Shown: positions 48,203 through 57,260, counted from the first letter of the stretch. The stretch is 64,000 nucleotides of DNA from Bacteroidales bacterium UBA5287 (GCA_002411345.1 DHSL01000017.1:172331-236330), one strand, 5' to 3'. The notes: generated from the letters alone by a model not told the origin. Numbers and translations: made by a program.

Positions 48203-48652
48203 GTTGTTGATCTACTTTGTTTGTGTCTAATATTACTCTCTGACCAAATCCATCAATATAAGGACAACTAACTTAATCAGAGATATAATTTAGAAATACT
48301 TGACCATATGCACCCAATTTCCGGGCAAAATCCAATGATATGAGAAGATATTAAAACGTTTAAAATCGATTATTTAGTATTGTACCTATTGATACAGCTT
48401 TTTCACCCTTTTTTTTATTTAATGATTTGTACGACTCAAATTTGTGAATACATACTTTTCAACGTAACCTTACTTAATTAGATAATAAATATTTTATTGC
48501 TATTTTAAATTAAACAAAAAATTTCTGGAAAAAAATTTTCTCACCTAACCATCACCCTCTGTTTAGTAACTCATTTACTAAAAAACTAATATAGCGGATT
48601 AATCAGTTGTCTAAAACGTAGGTTGTTGGGATGTAAGAAGGGGTAACGTAAG

Positions 48653-48677
48653 GAGGGTGGGACTGTTGCCCACCCTC
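48653..48677 (-). terminator. GC-rich stem-loop after the leucine-rich-repeat gene
   Basis: Perfect 9-base stem GAGGGTGGG (48653-48661) and CCCACCCTC (48669-48677) with a 7-base loop, 45 bases past the stop. No T-run follows on the minus strand, so it may act as an RNA-stabilising hairpin instead. Confidence 0.5.
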
Positions 48678-48721
48678 TTAAACAAGATATAATATCATTA
48701 AATGTAAATCATGTCACAACC

Positions 48722-50956
48722 TTAAACTTCAATATATTCAGCAAAATTATTCCAGTCAGGATGGTTTTGATATGCATCTTTGGTTCCTAATGGAATGTAT
48801 AGTTTAATAGTGCTCGAATATTGCATATTCCCATTTCCTGAAGGCGGAATTATTGATTTAAAGTGTATTTCTATAATATTTGTACAACCATAAAAAGCTT
48901 CAAATCCAAAACCTGTTACACTTTCCGGGATAGTTATAGAAGTTAGACCTGTACAGCCATAAAACACACCCCTTCCAATACTTGTTACACCCTGTGAGAT
49001 TGTGATTGAAGTTAATCTTGTACAGGAAGCAAAAGCATAATCTCTTATTCTTGTTACATTTTCCGGGATAGTGATTGAGGTTAATCCAGAACAGCCCCCA
49101 AAAGCTTCATATCCAATGCTTGTTACACTTTCTGGAATAGTGATTGAGGTTAATCCTGTACATTTAAGAAATGCATAATCTCCAATACTTGTTATATTTT
49201 TCGGTATTGTGATTGAGGTTAATCCTGTACAGCCCGCAAAAGTTTGTTCTCCAATGCTTGTTATACTTTCAGGTATTGTGATTGAGGTTAATCCTGTACA
49301 GACTGCAAAAGCTACATTTCCAATACTTGTAACACTCTCTGGAATTATGATTGAGGTTAATCCTGTACAGCCTTGAAATGCAGCCTTTCCAATATTTGTA
49401 ACACCCTCAGAGATAGTTATCGAGGTTAATCCTGAGCAATTATAAAAAGCTTCTAATCCAATACTTGTAACACCTACCGGAATTATGATTGAGGTTAATC
49501 CTATACAGGAAGTAAAAGCATAATCTCCAATTACTTTAAGATCTTTTGGGAGGATTATATCTACTAAACTTGAAAAATTACTTAATAAACCAGAATTAAT
49601 TTCATAGAATTCGATTCCATTTTTCATCAATCTCACATCAGCAATGTCAAGATATTGTAGATTACTCATTTTGCGAATAGTCGTAAAATCATCAAAATTC
49701 ATTACCCCTGAGATAGTTAAAACTTTAATACTTCCAAATAACTCTTCACTTATTAAAGTAGATAGTGTTCCTGCAGTTTCAATATTTATAGTAGTGCTTC
49801 CACCGGCTTGTTCAAAGGCTATAGTTTTTAATTCAACACCTACATTATTTTTTAGAGATACTATGGCATGACGAATAAAACCATCGTTTGATGCAATATT
49901 AAATGTAATTTTCTCTTGTCGTATTGCAGAACGCGTTCCAATTGATTCAACTGAAATCCATGATTTTGTTTCTTCAGGTATATCAACCACATATTCAATA
50001 TCTGTATCAATATCAACTGAAACAGTAGCAGCATCTTTTGGCAATGAAAAAGTTTGTGAAGCAACAGTTATTGTGCCTGTAATGAAATTTATACTATTCA
50101 TAATGGTTTTTGTTTCACCATCATATACCAGCACAATTATTTCATCTTCAACTAATGGATTAGAAGCTGTAACTGTTATTGTTCCAGTAGTATTATTTTT
50201 TGGTTCTACTTTTGCGCTCCATCCATTTTGACCAATAACTTTTACGATTGTGTTTTCAGTAGCACCTGATATAGTGTAGTTTAATGTTTTTGTTGCACCT
50301 GGTGTGATTGAGATATTACCAGCTTCTTCAAAGGTAATGGACAATGGTTTGTTTTTGGGAAGAATGATATTTGTACCGTTTGTCAAATTCAAATATATGT
50401 TGTCTTCGTCTTGTGTTACGCTGTTAAAAAATGAATCTCCTTTGTAACCTGTTGCTTGTCCTACATCAGCCCAGGTTTTTCCATCATCAATAGAAAGCAT
50501 CCATCTGCCATTTTCAATTTTAAGTTTTGGGGAAATTGCATCTAATCCTTCAGCTTTTATTTTACCTCCTGCATCATTTGTAACCCACTCATTATCTATG
50601 GTCCAGTAATAGAGTCCATCTTCAAACATTTTCACTCCAATGATTGGTGTATGCCCATCTTTTCCATGATAGATTGTAGCATTACCACTTTTTGCAAATA
50701 TAAGTGTATAACCAATTACTTTATCACCCTCTTTAATCTCAACTATAGAAGTGACATAATCGTTGTTCTGCAGAGCTGTTACAGCTGTTTGTAAAGCTGA
50801 TATGTTAGTGTTCATCTGAGAAGTTAATTGTTTCAGAGAATTTACTTCTGAGCTTAATTTCTCAATTTGATCTTGTAGTCCCGTGTCATCATAGCAAGAT
50901 GTAATACTAAATAGTGCAATTGTTATTGCTAAAACGTAATTAATAGTCTTTTTCAT
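48722..50956 (-). CDS. BspA-like leucine-rich-repeat surface lipoprotein
   Basis: 744 residues. The lipoprotein signal ends SITSC (Cys21). A coiled-coil helix (residues about 27-65, LQDQIEKLSSEVNSLKQLTS) leads to a DUF4988-type domain (TIYHGKDGHTPIIGVKMFED, to about 205), two beta-sandwich domains of the BACON type (about 210-390), then ten 23-residue LRR_5 repeats (464-693) with the pattern LTSITIPESVTSIGYEAFGGC. A 51-residue cap closes it. Such proteins sit on the outer membrane surface and bind host or microbial partners. It is the first gene beyond tRNA-Pro. The target is unknown. Confidence 0.88.
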   Translation of the reverse strand: MKKTINYVLAITIALFSITSCYDDTGLQDQIEKLSSEVNSLKQLTSQMNTNISALQTAVTALQNNDYVTSIVEIKEGDKVIGYTLIFAKSGNATIYHGKDGHTPIIGVKMFEDGLYYWTIDNEWVTNDAGGKIKAEGLDAISPKLKIENGRWMLSIDDGKTWADVGQATGYKGDSFFNSVTQDEDNIYLNLTNGTNIILPKNKPLSITFEEAGNISITPGATKTLNYTISGATENTIVKVIGQNGWSAKVEPKNNTTGTITVTASNPLVEDEIIVLVYDGETKTIMNSINFITGTITVASQTFSLPKDAATVSVDIDTDIEYVVDIPEETKSWISVESIGTRSAIRQEKITFNIASNDGFIRHAIVSLKNNVGVELKTIAFEQAGGSTTINIETAGTLSTLISEELFGSIKVLTISGVMNFDDFTTIRKMSNLQYLDIADVRLMKNGIEFYEINSGLLSNFSSLVDIILPKDLKVIGDYAFTSCIGLTSIIIPVGVTSIGLEAFYNCSGLTSITISEGVTNIGKAAFQGCTGLTSIIIPESVTSIGNVAFAVCTGLTSITIPESITSIGEQTFAGCTGLTSITIPKNITSIGDYAFLKCTGLTSITIPESVTSIGYEAFGGCSGLTSITIPENVTRIRDYAFASCTRLTSITISQGVTSIGRGVFYGCTGLTSITIPESVTGFGFEAFYGCTNIIEIHFKSIIPPSGNGNMQYSSTIKLYIPLGTKDAYQNHPDWNNFAEYIEV
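48878..49567 (-). repeat. Ten tandem 69-base coding repeats in the leucine-rich-repeat gene
   Basis: Each 69-base unit encodes one 23-residue repeat. Units 2-10 keep long identical stretches such as tgattgaggttaatcctgta, so the array is homogenised at DNA level and could gain or lose units by slippage or recombination. The first unit (LVDIILPKDLKVIGDYAF) is the most divergent. Confidence 0.85.
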
Positions 50957-51065
50957 ACGTATAAAGTTTTATATTATTGTTTTAATTGTCTGAGAAATAT
51001 GATAAAGTTTTAACTTTTAGTGTAAAGTTAACAAAGTTTTATATTAGTCCTCAAAAAAACCGTGC

Positions 51066-51147
51066 AATAAAAAATAAAAGTTATTTTTACAACTGCTATT
51101 GAAATGAGAAAGAATATTATATCAAAAATCAAGGTTGAAATAGTATT
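51066..51147 (+). repeat. Inverted repeat copy A of an approximately 80-base element
   Basis: Aligns to the reverse complement of 62362-62431 over about 78 bases, with long matches including aataaaagttattttt, acaactgctat, gagaaagaatatta and gttgaaatagt. It lies between the leucine-rich-repeat gene and the IS3 relic. Confidence 0.75.
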
Positions 51148-51224
51148 ATCCTTGTTGAGTGGAGTAAACGTCGAGTTCAATAGTTGTGAATACAGAGTTA
51201 CCCTTGCCGATATCAATCTTTAGC

Positions 51225-52478
51225 GTGACCAATTTTTCGAGTATGGTACAGACGGGTTTAAGTGAAAGCCCAATGAGACAAAGCTAAGTGCTGCCGAAAG
51301 TGAAATCGGCCAATTGCAATTGGAGCTTGAGCTTACGAAAGAAAGAACGAATTAGCAGCAAAACTAAGAAGGAAATGATTTCTATTTTGATAAAGGAAAG
51401 TTATCCGCTAACCGGAAAACCTTATCCAAAGCGTTTGATATTCAAAGTTGTTGGTTACAGCAGCAGTACCTGGTATGAAAACCCTACTCCTAAAACAGGC
51501 AGCCGTGGTAGAAAGCCCAGACATACTGATGAAGATGTATTACAGGGGATTAAAGCAGAAATTAAGAACAGCAAGTTCAACGCAGAAGGCTATATAAAAG
51601 TGAAGAATCGCATGGGGAAAAGGAAAATAAGCGCGCTTGTAGCCGGCAAAGTACGCGTTAACCGCATCATGCGGGAGAACAACCTGCTTAGTCCCAACAG
51701 GCGGTCTAAGAAGAGTAATAAGCGTGAACATGACGTAACTATTATCACTGATTCACCCAATTTAATGTGGGCTACAGATGGAAAAAAGTTTTGGATTGAA
51801 GGATTAGGTTGGCATTGGTTCTTTGGTGTGATAGATCACTTTAATGATGAGATTATCTCATGGCATATTGCAAAGAAAGGGAGTCGTTTTGCAGCTATGG
51901 AGCCGGTAAGATCTGCTGTCCACAAAAGAATTGACTCGGTAGATAAGGATGTTTGCAAAAGGATGAAACTGCAATTAAAAAGCGACCATGGGTCACAATA
52001 TAACTCTGCTGATTTTATGAATTAAATGAAGTACCTGGGACTGGAGATGTCCAAAGCATTTGTATGGTCTCCGGAGTGCAACGGGATAATAGAGCGGTTT
52101 CATCGAACCCTGGAAGAACAGGTGTTTCAAACAGAAATATTTTCTTCCTTCGAGGAGGCTTATGACAGTATTAATCAATTTATTAAAGACTATAACAGAA
52201 ATTGGATATTGCATAGATTAGATTACTGTTCTCCTGTAAAATACAGAGAAAAGTACGCTGAAAGCAGGCGAAAAGAAAAAGATGATATACCATCGGGTAA
52301 TAAGGAGCCTGAGGTTCAGTTTGTCCTCATTTCAAGTGGCTCAATGCCGCGAAGAAATGAAAGTGTGGAGAAGGAAAGAATAAAAGGGGAAACTACACAT
52401 AGTAATAACCCCTCAGAAATCCTTCGGTATAATTTATCACCATCGGATCAACTTGTCCGAAACAAAAGTAATAAATAA
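51225..52478 (+). mobile_element. Inactive IS3-family insertion sequence
   Basis: OrfA is represented only by its 3' end (51225-51378) with at least two frameshifts: one near 51280 (MRQ, then KLSAAESEIGQLQLEL in the next frame) and one near 51345 (TKER, then NELAAKLRRK). OrfB follows with a nonsense codon. I could not find convincing terminal inverted repeats or a target duplication, so the outer limits are uncertain. Confidence 0.8.
51375..52478 (+). pseudogene. IS3-family transposase OrfB, interrupted by a stop codon
   Basis: The frame encodes the rve integrase core: first Asp in NLMWATDGKKFW, second Asp in LKSDHGSQYNSADFMN, Glu in ECNGIIERFHRTLEEQ. A TAA at 52023-52025 separates the second Asp from the Glu; reading continues in the same frame with MKYLGLEMSKAFV. 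A single GAA to TAA change explains it. The tail after YNRNWILHRLDYCSPVKYRE is about 80 residues longer than usual for the family and low in similarity, so the original stop may also be lost. The start is the ATG that overlaps the orfA stop. Confidence 0.85.
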
Positions 52479-52650
52479 AGTTAAATACAATTAATGTGCT
52501 CGGTTATTACGGGTTAATACACTCTTGAAGAATCATAAATGAATTAATACATATTAATTAACTATAAAAATATATAATTATTTTAATCAGTAATGCTATT
52601 GTACTAATAAAGTTGTATATTGAAAAATTAATGATAATACTAAGTTTTTT

Positions 52651-54210
52651 ATGTTAAAAATGAAAAAAAATATTTTAATATCAATATTAGAACAACTGAA
52701 TGTGAAACACACAAAGAAATTCACATCTCAATTTTTCCATGAACATCCACACAAATACAATTTATTTGGATTATCTTCCATGCTGTCTGATTATGGAATT
52801 AAAAATTCAGGGATAAAAATTTTAGACAAGAGTGAGATTCACTCAATAGAGGTTCCCTTTATCGCTCATACCGTTTCTGATTTTGTTATTGTTGAAAAAG
52901 TATATGAAAATGAAATTCAGTATATTGAAAGAAATAAAAGAATAAAAAATCCATTGGATAAATTTTATGAAAAATGGACAGGCTTTATATTGATTGCTGA
53001 GCCAGATATGAATTCGCATGAGCCAGAATATAAAATACATTTCCAATGTGAACTATTTTATAATCTACGTAAAATTGTGATTTTATTTATTCTGTTATTT
53101 TTATTTATATTTACTTTCATTTCCAATAAAAGTTACGTTTATTTCGGTGCAATATTATTACTAATCATTAGTTTTGTTGGTGCATATGTCAGCTATTTAT
53201 TGGTCTTGAAACAATTGCATATTCAAAATGATTATGCAGACAAATTATGTTCAATATTCAAATATAGTGATTGTAACAACATCCTTGAATCGGATGCCTC
53301 AAAACTTTTTGGAGTTTTAAGTTGGAGCGAGGTTGGATTAGGATATTTTATTTCAAATGCGATTATTATCTGTTTTTTGCCATCGTTTATTCCTTGTTTG
53401 CTTATTATTAATTTTTTTTGTATTCCATATAGTATTTGGAGCATTTGGTATCAAAAAATCAAAACCAAGCAATGGTGTCCCTTATGTTTAAGTGTTATGT
53501 TTTTACTATGGAGTGTCTTTATTACCGGTTTGGGATTTGGATATACTGATTTTTCCGCGATTAGTTTTTTTGGGTTGATAATAACCGGCAGCATTTATTT
53601 AATATCGGTTTTGATCATCAATATGCTTATTTCTATCATAACCAGGAGTTCAAATCTTGAAAACATCCTGTATGAGATAAATAGCATTAAGGCAGATGAA
53701 GATGTTTTTGCGACTCTATTAAAAAAACAACTCCGCTATGAAGTGAACAAAGACACATCCCGAATATTATTGGGAAATCCTCATTCAAGGATTTTGATAA
53801 CGGTACTTTCCAATCCTCATTGCAATCCTTGTTCCTTGATGCATAAACGTATTAATGAATTATTGAGGAAGAATAAGAATATCTGTATACAATATATTTT
53901 TTCCTCATTCTCTGAGGAATTGGATATGTCCAATAAATTTCTAATCGGAAAATTCTTTCAGAAAAACGGTGAAGCTAAAGATATTTATGACCAATGGTTT
54001 GAAAGGGGAAAATTTAATAAAAATGAGTTTTTTAAACAGCATTCCATAGACATTAATACGCCAGATGTAATCAAAGAATTTGAATCTCATAATCAATGGA
54101 AAGAAAAGTCTGGATTAAGGGCAACACCCACGATTCTTGTAAATGGCTACAATTTACCCTATAATTTCAAAATTGAAGATCTTCGTTATTTTTCGAACAT
54201 GAATATTTGA
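52651..54210 (+). CDS. C39-like / VKOR / thioredoxin fusion membrane protein
   Basis: 519 residues in three parts. (1) Residues 1-125 resemble a C39 bacteriocin peptidase (LEQLNVKHTKKFTSQFFHEH, LFGLSSMLSDYGI, VPFIAHTVSDFVIVEKV), but no catalytic Cys is at the N-terminal position; the His remains. (2) Residues 140-330 are a VKOR disulfide-forming domain with about five helices; LCSIFKYSDC (about 199-208) is the shuttle pair and WCPLC (about 275-279) the active pair. (3) Residues about 365-519 are a thioredoxin fold with CNPC (about 391-394) and the cis-Pro loop LRATPTILVNG. VKOR-thioredoxin fusions oxidise cysteines in exported proteins. The GG-leader peptide gene follows after 88 bases. An alternative start is the Met at residue 4. 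Confidence 0.82.
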   Translation: MLKMKKNILISILEQLNVKHTKKFTSQFFHEHPHKYNLFGLSSMLSDYGIKNSGIKILDKSEIHSIEVPFIAHTVSDFVIVEKVYENEIQYIERNKRIKNPLDKFYEKWTGFILIAEPDMNSHEPEYKIHFQCELFYNLRKIVILFILLFLFIFTFISNKSYVYFGAILLLIISFVGAYVSYLLVLKQLHIQNDYADKLCSIFKYSDCNNILESDASKLFGVLSWSEVGLGYFISNAIIICFLPSFIPCLLIINFFCIPYSIWSIWYQKIKTKQWCPLCLSVMFLLWSVFITGLGFGYTDFSAISFFGLIITGSIYLISVLIINMLISIITRSSNLENILYEINSIKADEDVFATLLKKQLRYEVNKDTSRILLGNPHSRILITVLSNPHCNPCSLMHKRINELLRKNKNICIQYIFSSFSEELDMSNKFLIGKFFQKNGEAKDIYDQWFERGKFNKNEFFKQHSIDINTPDVIKEFESHNQWKEKSGLRATPTILVNGYNLPYNFKIEDLRYFSNMNI

Positions 54211-54298
54211 CAATAAAAACAACCTTATTAGGAGAAGCAGCACTTGAAAGGGTTGATTAGTTAACAAATTTGCTGCACAACTTTTAAATTTTATCAAT

Positions 54299-54391
54299 AT
54301 GAAGAAGTTAGAAAAAATCAAACTACAAAATGCAGTAGTATTGGAAAACAGTGAAATGAAAGCTATCTACGGAGGTAGTGGAACATTTTAA
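54299..54391 (+). CDS. Small GG-leader peptide (natural-product precursor-like), 30 residues
   Basis: Codes for 30 residues: MKKLEKIKLQNAVV, then LENSEMKAIYGG and the tail SGTF before TAA. This is the shape of the Bacteroidetes GG-leader natural-product precursors: a short Lys-rich start, a Leu/Glu helix with a conserved EM motif, and a Gly-Gly cleavage site. Here the core after GG is only four residues with no Cys, so it is either truncated or serves as a leader alone. A decayed second copy with a longer core is at 55902. The 5' untranslated 28 bases are also shared by both copies. It lies between the C39/VKOR/thioredoxin gene and a TlpA-like gene. Confidence 0.65.
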   Translation: MKKLEKIKLQNAVVLENSEMKAIYGGSGTF

Positions 54392-54417
54392 TTAAATTAA
54401 TTTAAATAATAACAAAG

Positions 54418-54465
54418 TGTATCGCAAATAAATACTTTATAATATAATCTGCGATACATATTTTT
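54418..54465 (+). terminator. Terminator/attenuator after the GG-leader gene
   Basis: Perfect 9-base stem TGTATCGCA (54418-54426) and TGCGATACA (54450-54458), then TATTTTT. It lies between the peptide gene and the TlpA-like gene, so it would leave more peptide transcript than downstream transcript. Confidence 0.75.
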
Positions 54466-54478
54466 CACATTAATAACA

Positions 54479-55852
54479 ATGAAAAAACTTACACTTTCTA
54501 TTTTTATTTTTGTTGTTTGTTTCTCAACATATAGTCAAGATAAAGAAAACGAATATAGGATCTCGTTTAATAATAGAGTTGCTAGTCCTTCTGATATATA
54601 TGTAAATTCTCTAATGATACCTATTAAAAAACAAGAGAATATATCTTCTTTTGTTGGTATTCCTCCACAATTTTCATTGTATAGCATATTTTCTGTTGTT
54701 GTTAACAAGGAAAGAGAACTTCTAGAAAATTATTTAGCAGGAAATATATCTCAAAAAGAATTTGAGATATATTTGAAAAACATGGATGGTGATTCAACAA
54801 GAGTAGATATTCATCCAAAATATTACAAAAATAAATTTCACATCTATACGGCATTAGACAAAAAGAAGCAAACGAAACATATTATTGTTGATTGCAATAA
54901 TAATCTAGACTTTTCAGACGATAAGATGTACTCTTTTGATACAAAAGATTATGAAACAAAATCCTGGTCTTCAATAGAAGATAGTCTATCACTATATTTA
55001 CAAGTGAATATAACATCATCTAATGAATTAAAAGATAATACACCAATTAAAATTAATTTCAAAATATTACCATTTAATGCGTATGAAGGCAAGAATAGTT
55101 ATTCTTCTGAAGATGAGTATTTTCTTAATATATTGGTGACAACAAATCACTACAAACAAGCAAGTTTATGTATAGAGGATAAAAATATATCTATCAATGA
55201 GTTTTCAAATAAATTTAGTTTAATCCCAGAAGATAAAATTAGCAACAAATCTACATTCTTATTATTTACTCCAAAAGATTCAATATATCCACGTATCTCT
55301 AAAATAGGTGATACAGTGCTGGTAGCAGACAGAAAACTATTTTTGCAAAACAAAAAAGGAGATCTTTATATTAAAGATTTGGGCATTTCACTAGATAGTA
55401 GTAGAGTAGGAAGTTTTTCACCTACTTTATATGCTAATAGTATTGATAATAATAGAATAATTAATATAAGTTCACTTACTAAAGATAAATATGTTTTTAT
55501 TGATTTTTGGGGTACTTGGTGTCGACCATGCATAGCATCGATTCCTCAATTAGAAGTATTGTATCAACAAATAAAGAACAGAAATGATGTGTTGTTGATA
55601 GGTATAGCATTGGAAAATAAATCGGATATTGTAAAATTAAAGAAAATAATGCATGATAACAATATGGAATGGTTGAATTTTTGGGAAAAACAGGCCGAAT
55701 TGAAACATGTAAATTCCATTTTTTCAAAATTAAAGATAGATATTTTCCCAACTTACATAATTCTTGATAAATCAGGTAAAATCGTTTTCAAGGAAAAGGG
55801 TGAACCTAATACAAGAGAAGCTATTGATTATTTTCTAAATCTTATAGATTAA
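54479..55852 (+). CDS. TlpA-like thioredoxin family protein, exported
   Basis: 457 residues. A signal peptide (MKKLTLSIFIFVVCFSTYSQ) is followed by a domain of about 300 residues with no clear family (residues 25-320) that includes IIVDCNNNLDFSDDKMYSF. A thioredoxin domain follows, with WGTWCRPCIASIPQLEVLY (about residues 345-363) and the cis-Pro segment IDIFPTYIILDKSGK (about 420-434). The CRPC pair marks a periplasmic thiol-disulfide reductase of the TlpA/ResA type. Beside the VKOR fusion it could reduce or isomerise the same substrates. The long N-terminal domain is unusual and may be a binding domain. Confidence 0.85.
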   Translation: MKKLTLSIFIFVVCFSTYSQDKENEYRISFNNRVASPSDIYVNSLMIPIKKQENISSFVGIPPQFSLYSIFSVVVNKERELLENYLAGNISQKEFEIYLKNMDGDSTRVDIHPKYYKNKFHIYTALDKKKQTKHIIVDCNNNLDFSDDKMYSFDTKDYETKSWSSIEDSLSLYLQVNITSSNELKDNTPIKINFKILPFNAYEGKNSYSSEDEYFLNILVTTNHYKQASLCIEDKNISINEFSNKFSLIPEDKISNKSTFLLFTPKDSIYPRISKIGDTVLVADRKLFLQNKKGDLYIKDLGISLDSSRVGSFSPTLYANSIDNNRIINISSLTKDKYVFIDFWGTWCRPCIASIPQLEVLYQQIKNRNDVLLIGIALENKSDIVKLKKIMHDNNMEWLNFWEKQAELKHVNSIFSKLKIDIFPTYIILDKSGKIVFKEKGEPNTREAIDYFLNLID

Positions 55853-55901
55853 AGACAATACTCTTATCAAATTAGCTGCACGACTTTTAAACTTTATTAA
55901 T

Positions 55902-56035
55902 ATGAAGAACTTAGAAAGAATCAAACTATAAAATCTGTAGTATAATAAAACAGTGAAATGAAAGCTTTCTATGGAGGTAGCGGTGAAGACAGCGACAGTG
56001 GAGTATCGGATATTATTATATCTGTGGAGGTATAG
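55902..56035 (+). pseudogene. Decayed second copy of the GG-leader peptide gene
   Basis: The first nine codons (MKNLERIKL) and 28 bases upstream of the ATG match the intact copy at 54299. A CAA to TAA change then gives a stop, and a one-base deletion shifts the frame. In the shifted frame the leader end NSEMKAFYGG and a core of 18 residues, SGEDSDSGVSDIIISVEV, are readable up to a TAG. So the ancestral peptide had a longer acidic-then-hydrophobic core without Cys. An IS256 relic starts 12 bases later. Confidence 0.7.
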
Positions 56036-56047
56036 GTCATGTAGAAA

Positions 56048-57260
56048 GGTTGTGTAAAGTAAACTGTGTCAAAGAATAAAAATTATTTTATATTACTTTT
56101 ACTAAACAGTTTACATTATGGAAGATTTTGATTACAAGTCCTTTCAAGCCAAGGCGCTGGAACAACTTAAATCCGTCAAGCCTCTATTAGGTAAAGACGG
56201 GGCATTGCACCACTATTGGAGAACATTCTAAATGCTGCTCTGGAAGGTGAGATGGATGCTCGCATGGGTGATGAAGAGCGCTCAAACGGTAATCGCCGCA
56301 ATGGTTACAGCCGCAAGCAGGTTCAGACCTCACTTGGTGAAGTAACAGTTCAGACTCCACGTGACAGAGACTCTCGGTTTGAACCTGAGTTTATAAAAAA
56401 GCGTGAACGAATTTTAGCAGAAGGTGTGGCTGACCGTATCATTGGTTTATACGCTCTGGGAAACAGTACACGAGAGATCAGCGACTGGATGGAGGAAAAC
56501 CTTGGCAATCGTGTTTCAGCCGACACCATAAGCTCCATTACTGACCGTGTGCTGCCTGAACTCCAATCCTGGCGTATTCGTCCACTTGATCCGGTTTACC
56601 CCATAGTATGGATGGATGCTATTCATTACAAAGTGATGGATGACAAGAATCGTCCTGCTACCCGTGCAATTTACAACGTACTTGGCGTTGATCGCAACGG
56701 GCATAAAGATCTGATGGGAATGTACATCTCCAAGAGTGAGGGTGCCAATTTTTGGCTGTCTGTCCATACAGATTTGTAAACCCGTGGGGTACAAGATATT
56801 TTAATTGCAAGCACCGATAATCTTAACGGTTTCTCGGATGCTATTAACAGCGTTTTTCCTGAAACCATCGTTCAAAGTTGCATAGTTCATCAGATACGTA
56901 ACTCAGTAAAGTATGTTGCCAGCAAATATCAGAAGGTTTTTCTGAGGGATCTGAAGCTTGTATATCATGCTGTAAACGGGGAATCAGCAGAAGATGAGTT
57001 AGAGAATCTTGAAGAGAAATGGGGAGAACAATATCCGTTGGCAATAAAATAATGGCGTGACAACTGGTATAAATTAACGTCCTATTTTCAGTATACCGAC
57101 TCTATCCGTCAGCTTATTTATACTGCTAACATAGTGGAAGGATATCATCGCCAGATTCGCAAGGTGACCAACTAAAACTCAGGTCTCGGCATTACCTATT
57201 AAAATGAGAAACCAAATTAACTATAAAAATAAAACTTGACACAGTTTAATTTACACAACC
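56048..57260 (+). mobile_element. Inactive IS256-family insertion sequence with near-perfect ends
   Basis: The 25-base terminal inverted repeats at 56048-56072 (starting GGTTGTGTAAAG) and 57236-57260 match at 24 of 25 positions; the element is 1213 bases. Immediate flanks (TGTAGAAA left, AAGTTTAA right) do not form an 8-base target duplication. The single transposase gene is broken several times. Confidence 0.85.
56118..57175 (+). pseudogene. IS256-family (mutator-type) transposase, multiply broken
   Basis: The frame starts MEDFDYKSFQAKALEQLKSV. A one-base deletion near 56206 shifts into ENILNAALEGEMDARMGDEE. Later stops are at 56777-56779 (likely CAA to TAA), 57050-57052 and 57173-57175. 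DDE parts are readable: IVWMDAIHYKV, IASTDNLNGFSDAINSVFP and TANIVEGYHRQIRKVT. Such a transposase is normally about 400 residues in one frame. It cannot make an active protein. Confidence 0.88.

Noticed and set aside
48554..48721. GC-rich hairpin as a rho-independent terminator with certainty
   Set aside because: No T-run follows the stem on the minus strand, so it was kept only at moderate confidence.
48878..49567. Regular repeats that could look like a CRISPR array
   Set aside because: The 69-base periodic units are in frame and encode 23-residue leucine-rich repeats; there are no short palindromic repeats with unique spacers.
51028..51216. 62-codon minus-strand open frame over inverted repeat copy A
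   Set aside because: The other copy of the repeat (62362-62431) does not keep the frame, and no ribosome site or family is seen.
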